Shown one piece after another: positions 1 through 5,398 of a stretch of 14,840 nt of DNA; within the stretch, counting starts at the first letter, position 1, and every line of letters begins with the position of its first letter. Source of the stretch: Magnetococcales bacterium. Its GTDB lineage: Bacteria; Pseudomonadota; Magnetococcia; Magnetococcales; Magnetaquicoccaceae. Location of the stretch: positions 1 to 14,840 of the forward strand of contig JADGCE010000060.1 in the NCBI GenBank assembly GCA_015229095.1, in the 5' to 3' direction. Below the pieces are notes generated by a model, which saw only the letters and a program-made list of their open reading frames with translations, did no database searches and had not been told where the DNA came from. Made by a program: the position numbers and the translations under genes.

Positions 1-9
1 TGAAATATC

Positions 10-31
10 AATATTAGTATTTTCTAATATT
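10..31. other. AT-rich perfect inverted repeat
   Basis: The arms AATATTAG (10-17) and CTAATATT (24-31) are exact reverse complements around a 6-base loop. They lie in an AT-rich patch that contrasts with the GC-rich remainder. The repeat could be an operator, or a stem at the 3' end of a transcript entering from outside the window. No T-tract follows the stem, so a classical intrinsic terminator is not supported. Bases 32-225 hold no credible gene. I found no convincing -35/-10 pair there, although TTGACC at 141-146 and TATAAC at 173-178 occur too far apart (26 bases). Confidence 0.4.
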
Positions 32-225
32 AAGGGGCGCCCAGATCAATACTCTCGTGTGGCCATTCCAGCTGTAGTCCGTATCACGCACTCCCTTTTT
101 CTGGAAGCTCCGCTGAATTTTTCTTGAATCGGGAAGGAGCTTGACCTACACTGGGCGCGCTGCCTGGGTTGTTATAACTTTTTGCACTCTGCCGATGGAT
201 CATGTTTTTTAGGGGAAAGATTGGG

Positions 226-966
226 ATGAGCCAGAGCATTCAGATGCGTGGGGCCTTGGTCGCTCTCCTGTTGTCCGGCACCGCTTGGGCGGATGCGGTC
301 GGCCCCTTCGTCTCTGTTCCGGGGGGCACCTTTGAAATGGGCTGTGGCCCTTGGCAGGTCGAGTGCGAAGAGACGGAAAAGCCGGTGCAAACCGTGGTGG
401 TGAATGGCTTTGACATCGGCAAATATGAAGTGACCCAGAAACAGTGGCAGGCGGTGATGGGGACGAATCCCTCCCGATTCGTGGCTTGTGGGGAAAACTG
501 CCCTGTGGAGCAGGTGACCTGGAAGGGGGTGCAGGAGTTTATCGAAAAGTTGAATGCCCAGGGGTCAGGCAAATATCGTCTGCCCACAGAGGCGGAGTGG
601 GAATATGCGTGTCGTTCTGCAGGAAAACCCGAACACTATTGCGGGGGAAACGATCTGGATGCCGTGGCCTGGTACAAATTGAACGCCACATCGACGACCC
701 ATCCCGTCGGACAGAAAGCGCCCAACGGGCTGGGTATCCACGACATGAGCGGCAACGTCTGGGAGTGGACCTGCTCGGAATATGGCAAGTATGAGGAGAA
801 GGCAACGAAGGACTCTACCCAGTGTCGCCAGGACGGGAATCACTGGGTTTTTCGGGGTGGGGGCTGGAACCACTATCCAGAGGAAAACCGTTCTACGGTA
901 CGGCAGGAGGGTTCCCCCAACATCAGTTTCAGTTTCCGTGGCTTTCGTTTGGTAAGGATGCAATGA
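226..966 (+). CDS. Exported SUMF1/FGE-fold (EgtB/PvdO-like) protein
   Basis: This 246-residue protein has the formylglycine-generating-enzyme (SUMF1) fold. Residues 1-23 look like a cleavable signal peptide (hydrophobic ALVALLLSGTAWA), so it should act in the periplasm. Family hallmarks follow in order: VPGGTFEMG (31-39), EKPVQTV (51-57), GKYEVTQKQW (65-74), RLPTEAEWEYA (118-128), the GIHDMSGNVWEW block (170-181), FRGGGW (209-214) and RGFRLV (238-243). True formylglycine generators carry copper-binding cysteines after the RGG-W motif. Here that stretch has none, so sulfatase activation is unlikely. The mature part has eight cysteines (40, 47, 88, 92, 129, 139, 183, 200), suggesting disulfides. 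ATG 226 was preferred over the in-frame ATG 202 because AGGGGAAAG (211-219) sits just ahead of it. The stop overlaps the start region of the next gene, so the two are probably translationally coupled. A maturation or accessory role for the cytochromes is inference only. Confidence 0.9.
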   Translation: MSQSIQMRGALVALLLSGTAWADAVGPFVSVPGGTFEMGCGPWQVECEETEKPVQTVVVNGFDIGKYEVTQKQWQAVMGTNPSRFVACGENCPVEQVTWKGVQEFIEKLNAQGSGKYRLPTEAEWEYACRSAGKPEHYCGGNDLDAVAWYKLNATSTTHPVGQKAPNGLGIHDMSGNVWEWTCSEYGKYEEKATKDSTQCRQDGNHWVFRGGGWNHYPEENRSTVRQEGSPNISFSFRGFRLVRMQ

Positions 967-1610
967 TGAACACTTTATTGTCGTGGTTGAAACGTCCCAG
1001 TCAGCGTGCCCTGGGGGTGCTGCTGGGGGCAGGTTTTCTGGCTGGATTCGTCTTCTTTGTGGTTTTCCATTTTACCATGTCCGCCACCAACAGCATGGAC
1101 ATCTGCATCTCCTGCCACGAAATGGAGGGCGTCTACCAGGAATACACGAAGAGCGTCCACTTCAGGAATCGTTCCGGTGTTCGTGCGACCTGTGCGGATT
1201 GCCATGTGCCCCATGGCAAAACCTTCGGCGACTGGGTCTCCAAGTTTTTGGTCAAGCTGGAAGTGGGCAGCAAGGATATTTTTCACCACCTTGTGGGAAC
1301 CTATCCTGACGCCGCTGCGTTCGAGAAAAAACGCTGGGATTTGGCGCAAAACGTCATTGCCGACATGAAAAAGCGCGGTTCCAAAGAGTGCCGTGCCTGC
1401 CACATGTATACCGCCATGGATTTTGATTCCCAGGCCAAATCGGCGGCCAAACGGCACCAGAGGACGGCGGAGAGTGGCGACAAATCCTGCATAGATTGCC
1501 ATACCGGTATCGCCCACACCATGCCGGAGGATCCGGCGGATGTTGCTGCCAAAGCCAAAGAAGAGGCTGAAAAGGCGGCCAAAGCCAAGGAAGCCAAACC
1601 GGCCCCGTGA
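966..1610 (+). CDS. NapC/NirT-family tetraheme cytochrome c, membrane anchored
   Basis: This 214-residue protein has one N-terminal membrane helix (about residues 15-36, not followed by an obvious cleavage site). A periplasmic part carries four CXXCH haem c sites: CISCH (47-51), CADCH (76-80), CRACH (142-146) and CIDCH (175-179). This is the architecture of NapC/NirT/NrfH/CymA quinol dehydrogenases, which pass electrons from membrane quinol to periplasmic reductases. The first site reads CISCHEM; the Met two residues after the His resembles the NrfH haem-1 arrangement. The C-terminus is a low-complexity Ala/Lys/Glu tail (about 193-214), unusual for the family. Two adjacent ATGs are possible: 963, giving a 4-base overlap with the upstream stop, or 966. 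AAGGA at 954-958 is better spaced for 966. The natural partner in this cluster is the octaheme protein at 2741. Which subgroup it belongs to cannot be decided by eye. Confidence 0.93.
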   Translation: MNTLLSWLKRPSQRALGVLLGAGFLAGFVFFVVFHFTMSATNSMDICISCHEMEGVYQEYTKSVHFRNRSGVRATCADCHVPHGKTFGDWVSKFLVKLEVGSKDIFHHLVGTYPDAAAFEKKRWDLAQNVIADMKKRGSKECRACHMYTAMDFDSQAKSAAKRHQRTAESGDKSCIDCHTGIAHTMPEDPADVAAKAKEEAEKAAKAKEAKPAP

Positions 1611-1653
1611 TCCTGTCGTGGCAGGAGTGCGCCAATAGATACTCTTTCCGGTG

Positions 1654-1679
1654 GCCGGGCAGACTCTTTTCTGCCCGGC
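1654..1679 (+). terminator. Perfect 10-bp GC hairpin after the tetraheme gene
   Basis: GCCGGGCAGA (1654-1663) and TCTGCCCGGC (1670-1679) pair perfectly around the loop CTCTTT. The hairpin lies in the 110-base gap between the tetraheme cytochrome and the ankyrin gene. It is not followed by a T-tract, so it may be a weak or factor-assisted terminator, an mRNA-stability or processing stem, or an attenuator that lowers expression of the downstream genes relative to the first two. Confidence 0.5.
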
Positions 1680-1706
1680 GCGCTGGATCCCAACACACGG
1701 TTTAAT

Positions 1707-1713
1707 TTGGAGG
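1707..1713 (+). promoter_or_regulatory. Ribosome binding site that fixes the ankyrin gene start
   Basis: TTGGAGG lies seven bases before the ATG at 1721 but only one base before the in-frame ATG at 1715. It therefore supports 1721 as the start. Confidence 0.7.
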
Positions 1714-1720
1714 CATGTCC

Positions 1721-2731
1721 ATGAAAAAATCCCTGTTGCCCCCCCGTCGCCTGTGGATGGCGGCTGCGCTCATGATCACCCTCTCCTCTGCCACCTCCCC
1801 CGCCTGGGGAGCCGGGGGAGGGGAGAGCAGCGCGTTGTGGCGAGAGGCCATCAATGGCAACAAGGATGCGGTCAAGGCCATTCTGGAAAAGGGGGAGAAT
1901 ATCGACGAACCCAGCCGGACGGGTATGACGCCCCTGATGTGGGCCATCCAGGATGAACAAAAAAAATTGATCCAATTCCTGGTGGACAAGGGGGCCAACG
2001 TCAATGCGCGCCAGCTGGGGTCCGGCTGCAGCCCCATCATCATCGCTGCGGATTGGATACAACCCGACACGGTGGATCTGTTGATCCAGAAAGGGGCAGA
2101 GGTCAACTATCAGGCCAGCTCCGGTTGGACGGCCCTGCTGAAGATTGCCCGTGTGGTACCCAAGGATGCCGGAGAGGCAGATCGGCAGCTGAAGGTGATC
2201 AAGAGCCTGCTGGCCCACGGGGCCAAAGTGGACTTGGCCAGCGGCAAAGGGATCACGGCGTTGATGTATGCGGCGAAAAGCGGCAACACGGCCGTTGTTT
2301 CGTTGTTGCTGGAGCACAAGGCCAGCCTGGAGATCCAGGACAAAGAGGGGTTGACCCCCTTGATGTGGGCGATCACCAGTGGCCAGGAGAGAACGGCCAA
2401 GCTTCTGCTCTCCAAGGGAGCCTCGGTGGATAAAAAGACACCGATGGGCAGTACCGCCCTGATGCTCGCCGCCGAGCGCGGGCAAACGGAGATGGCCTCT
2501 CTGCTGTTGGACCAGAAGGCGGATATCCATGCCAAGGATGAGGATGGCATGACCGCTCTGATGTTCGCCGCCAAAAAAGGGCATCTCTCCACGACAGAAC
2601 TGCTCCTGGCGCGGAATGCGCGGGTGAACGATCTCAACAACAAGGGCTCGACGCCACGGCAACTGGCCGTGCAGAACCAGCATGAAGATGTGGAAAATCT
2701 GCTGCGGGAAGCCGGAGGGCGTTGTTATTGA
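1721..2731 (+). CDS. Exported ankyrin-repeat protein
   Basis: This 336-residue protein starts with a signal peptide (MKKSLLPPRR, a hydrophobic core at about 12-28, likely cut after SPAWG or AWGA). The rest is almost entirely ankyrin repeats. About nine 33-residue units can be read, at roughly 36-67, 68-101, 102-135, 136-177 (with an insertion near 146-157), 178-210, 211-243, 244-276, 277-309 and a short last one to 336. Typical cores are GMTPLMWAI, GITALMYAAKSG, GLTPLMWAITSG and GMTALMFAAKKG, followed by LLL.KGA.V. Ankyrin arrays bind other proteins and have no catalytic role. Export places this one in the periplasm with the cytochromes. It sits between the tetraheme and octaheme genes and ends ten bases before the latter, so a scaffold, chaperone or docking role for the redox partners is a reasonable inference. 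No enzymatic domain is attached. Confidence 0.9.
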   Translation: MKKSLLPPRRLWMAAALMITLSSATSPAWGAGGGESSALWREAINGNKDAVKAILEKGENIDEPSRTGMTPLMWAIQDEQKKLIQFLVDKGANVNARQLGSGCSPIIIAADWIQPDTVDLLIQKGAEVNYQASSGWTALLKIARVVPKDAGEADRQLKVIKSLLAHGAKVDLASGKGITALMYAAKSGNTAVVSLLLEHKASLEIQDKEGLTPLMWAITSGQERTAKLLLSKGASVDKKTPMGSTALMLAAERGQTEMASLLLDQKADIHAKDEDGMTALMFAAKKGHLSTTELLLARNARVNDLNNKGSTPRQLAVQNQHEDVENLLREAGGRCY

Positions 2732-2740
2732 GTCAGGCCC

Positions 2741-4354
2741 ATGCGCCGCTTGCGGGCCCTTCTGCTGTTTGTTTGCCTCGCGGTGTTGATCGCCGCATGG
2801 CCTGCGCCACCGGCGTCTGCCGGTGGCGCAGCGGCCTCTCCGACCGCCGCTCACACCACCACAGATCATAGCAAATTGCCCGCCCTGCAGGGCCCTTTTG
2901 ATACCGGCATGGAGGTGACCAAGGCCTGCCTGTCGTGCCATACCGAGGCCGGCAAGCAGGTGATGCAGACCACCCACTGGCGGTGGCGCTATTCCCCCGG
3001 CGCCAATGGTCAGGAAGAGGAGCCCTCTCGTGCGGTGTTGGGCAAGCAAAAAGTGCTCAATGCCTTCTGCGTCTCTCCGATCACCAACTGGAAAGCCTGC
3101 ACGGTGTGTCATATTGGCTATGGCTGGAAAGATCCGGCGGTTGCCGAGGTGGGAGAAGATCGGGTGGACTGTCTGGTCTGCCATGAGCAGACCGGCACCT
3201 ACAAAAAATATTCCTATGGCTACGGCGAGTTGCGGGCTGGTGAGCGGATTATTCGCAAGCCGGATTATGGCAGTATTGCCCGCAGTGTGGGGGCGCCCGG
3301 TCGCAGAAACTGCGGTGTGTGCCACTTTTATGGGGGAGCCCACGACGGTGCCAAGCATGGGGATCTGGACTCTTCTCTTTTTCTGCCCGATCGCAACCTG
3401 GATGTGCATATGGATGCCAAGGGTCTCAATTTTCGCTGCGTCACCTGCCACGACGCCCAGGGCCATGGTGTTTCCGGCAGCCGCTACCGCATGAAGGCGG
3501 TCAACCATTTTGGCATCAACATACCCGGTCACAGCACGGAGACCCACACCTCTTGTGAATCCTGCCACGGCGAGTCCCCGCACAGGGAGATTGCCAAACT
3601 CAACAAGCATGTGCAGCGCATCGCCTGTCAAACCTGCCATATCCCCCGGATGGCCCGTGGGGGCAACAAGACCATGACCTATTGGGATTGGTCGACGGCG
3701 GGCCGATTGGGGGAACAGGGCAGGCCGGTGCCCGAAGAGAAGGACAAGGCGGGTTATCCCACCTATGTGAGCGAGCATGGCACCATGCGTTGGGAACGCA
3801 ATGTGATCCCGGAATATCATTGGTTCAATGGCGTCATCAACTATCTGGATCCCAGCAAGCCCATTGACCCCGATGGTGTGGTTGCGGTCAATCGCATCCT
3901 GGGCGGCCCTGACAACGGACAATCGCGCATCTGGCCGTTCAAGGTGATGCATGGCCGTCTGCCCTATGATCCGGTCAACCGTACCATGGTGGTGTTTCAC
4001 TCAAACCCGGTGGACTCTGCCGACAAGGATGCCTTTTATAAATCCTTTGATTGGCCACGTGCCATTGCGGCGGGCATGAAAGAGGTGGGCCCCTTCAGTG
4101 GCCAGCACGCTTTTGTCGATGTCACCATGTATTTTCCCATCACCCACATGGTAGCCCCCAAAGAGCAGGCCCTGGGCTGTAACGACTGCCACCGTCCCGG
4201 GGGGCGGCTCGACGCGCTGACCGGCTTCTATCTGCCAGGGCGGGATACCTTTCCCCTCGTGCAGCGCGTGGGGTGGGGCATGGTCTGGTTGGCCCTGCTG
4301 GGTGCATTGCTGCATGGGTTGGTCAGAGTGGTCATGTTTTGGCGGAGGCGATAG
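2741..4354 (+). CDS. Octaheme cytochrome c, tetrathionate-reductase (OTR) type, with C-terminal membrane anchor
   Basis: This 537-residue protein has a signal peptide (about 1-27, ending PPASA) and eight CXXCH sites: CLSCH 63, CTVCH 120, CLVCH 144, CGVCH 191, CVTCH 233, CESCH 272, CQTCH 296 and CNDCH 480. The haem-free stretch of about 180 residues before the last site and the overall size fit the OTR-like octaheme family. The Shewanella member reduces tetrathionate, nitrite and hydroxylamine in vitro. There is no CXXCK site, so it is not a NrfA or ONR-type nitrite reductase. The motif CTVCHIGYGWK (120-130) offers a lysine near the second haem, a plausible analogue of the lysine haem ligand known in OTR; this is by analogy only. 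A hydrophobic helix (about 507-529) followed by FWRRR at the C-terminus suggests membrane anchoring with the tail inside. The ribosome site is weak (GGAGGG at about 2714-2719), so coupling to the upstream gene is likely. The physiological substrate is unknown. Confidence 0.88.
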   Translation: MRRLRALLLFVCLAVLIAAWPAPPASAGGAAASPTAAHTTTDHSKLPALQGPFDTGMEVTKACLSCHTEAGKQVMQTTHWRWRYSPGANGQEEEPSRAVLGKQKVLNAFCVSPITNWKACTVCHIGYGWKDPAVAEVGEDRVDCLVCHEQTGTYKKYSYGYGELRAGERIIRKPDYGSIARSVGAPGRRNCGVCHFYGGAHDGAKHGDLDSSLFLPDRNLDVHMDAKGLNFRCVTCHDAQGHGVSGSRYRMKAVNHFGINIPGHSTETHTSCESCHGESPHREIAKLNKHVQRIACQTCHIPRMARGGNKTMTYWDWSTAGRLGEQGRPVPEEKDKAGYPTYVSEHGTMRWERNVIPEYHWFNGVINYLDPSKPIDPDGVVAVNRILGGPDNGQSRIWPFKVMHGRLPYDPVNRTMVVFHSNPVDSADKDAFYKSFDWPRAIAAGMKEVGPFSGQHAFVDVTMYFPITHMVAPKEQALGCNDCHRPGGRLDALTGFYLPGRDTFPLVQRVGWGMVWLALLGALLHGLVRVVMFWRRR

Positions 4355-4357
4355 GCC

Positions 4358-5386
4358 ATGGCAAGCCATAAAGAGCTGTTTTTTACCCGCTTTGAACGTT
4401 TTTGGCACTGGGGGCAGGCCCTCTTGGTCCTGATCCTGATGTTCACGGGTTTGGAGGTGGCCCAGGCCTATGCCCTGCTGGGCTATGCGGATGCCACCCA
4501 TTGGCACAACCTCTGTGCATGGTCCTTGATCTGCCTGTGGATTTTTACCATTTTTTGGCACATCATCACCGGCGAATGGCGGCAATACCGCTGGACAACG
4601 GACAAGCTGGGGGCGGTGTTCCACTATTACACGACAGGCATTTTCAGCAAAAAAATCCGCTACCATCCCTTCAAAAAAACCCGGCGTTTCAAACATAATC
4701 CCCTGCAAAGAATCGCCTATCTGTTGCTCAGCCTGGTCATCATGCCGTTGATTGGCCTGAGCGGTCTGCTCTATTTTTACTACGACAACTGGGAGCAGAT
4801 TGCGCTGGACAGAACACTCCTGAGTCCGGTGGCGGCTGTGCATCTCTGCATGGCTTTTGCGTTGCTGGTTTTTATCATTCTGCATATTTACATGTCCTTT
4901 ACCGGGACACCCCTGATGAGCCAGTTGCAGGCCATGCTGACCGGTTATGTGGTCATTGAAGATACCCGGACGGAGGATCGGGAGGAGTTTACCTTTCTGC
5001 TGGTAACCGAAGATCGGGATTTTGCCCAGGTGGTCTTGCACGGGTTGCAGGTGCCGCCTCCGGGCATGGAATCCCTCCATATGGAGCATGCGGTCACTCT
5101 GAAGGAGGGGATGCAGCGACTGGAACAGCACTCCTACGATATGGTGATGCTGGATTTGGAATTGTCGGATGGCCCCTTTTTGGAAAACATTGCCCGTATT
5201 CAAGCCCTGGATCTGGATACCCCGCTGGTCGTCTTTTCGGGCGACGAGGCGTATGGCAACATGGAGCTGGTCATGCGGAAAGGGGTGGTGGATTTTCTCA
5301 TCAAGCAGGAGATCGGTCGCAATACCCTGATCCGGGTGATTCAACACGCCCTGTTCAGAATACGCTTTGACCGCTGCACGCGCTGA
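4358..5386 (+). CDS. Cytochrome b561-type membrane protein fused to a response-regulator receiver domain
   Basis: This 342-residue two-part protein has four membrane helices in residues 1-185 (about 19-38, 51-70, 119-140, 158-180). Histidines suit b-haem ligation: His17, His67, His162 and His176, plus His48/His50. This is the pattern of the b561/Ni-Fe hydrogenase b-subunit family that moves electrons to or from quinone. After a short linker, residues about 211-335 read as a receiver domain with all key residues visible: acidic pair Glu218/Asp219, phospho-acceptor Asp266 (in MVMLDLELSDG), Ser294 after beta-4 (VVFSG) and Lys316 (DFLIK). No output domain follows. The reading frame is continuous and there is no internal stop or obvious frameshift. 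The gene starts three bases after the octaheme stop, with GGAGG at 4344-4348. Direct control of electron flow by phosphorylation is inference. The b-type subunit alone would be an ordinary partner for the octaheme protein. Confidence 0.88.
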   Translation: MASHKELFFTRFERFWHWGQALLVLILMFTGLEVAQAYALLGYADATHWHNLCAWSLICLWIFTIFWHIITGEWRQYRWTTDKLGAVFHYYTTGIFSKKIRYHPFKKTRRFKHNPLQRIAYLLLSLVIMPLIGLSGLLYFYYDNWEQIALDRTLLSPVAAVHLCMAFALLVFIILHIYMSFTGTPLMSQLQAMLTGYVVIEDTRTEDREEFTFLLVTEDRDFAQVVLHGLQVPPPGMESLHMEHAVTLKEGMQRLEQHSYDMVMLDLELSDGPFLENIARIQALDLDTPLVVFSGDEAYGNMELVMRKGVVDFLIKQEIGRNTLIRVIQHALFRIRFDRCTR

Positions 5387-5398
5387 ATCGGGGGGAGG

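Noticed and set aside
133..210. GAAGGAGC followed by a short TTG-start frame
   Set aside because: The frame ends after about 23 codons with no coding character.
226..966. Sulfatase-activating formylglycine-generating enzyme
   Set aside because: No cysteines in the copper site after RGGGW, and no sulfatase gene nearby.
1301..4000. 899-codon open frame on the minus strand, continuing after one stop to 5347
   Set aside because: It is antisense and codon-aligned to three convincing genes and has no recognisable domain. Rarity of TTA, CTA and TCA codons in the sense genes explains it.
2741..4354. Hydroxylamine oxidoreductase or octaheme nitrite reductase
   Set aside because: No CXXCK catalytic haem site, and the sequence pattern around the haems is closer to the OTR group. 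Profile searches of the three families would settle it.
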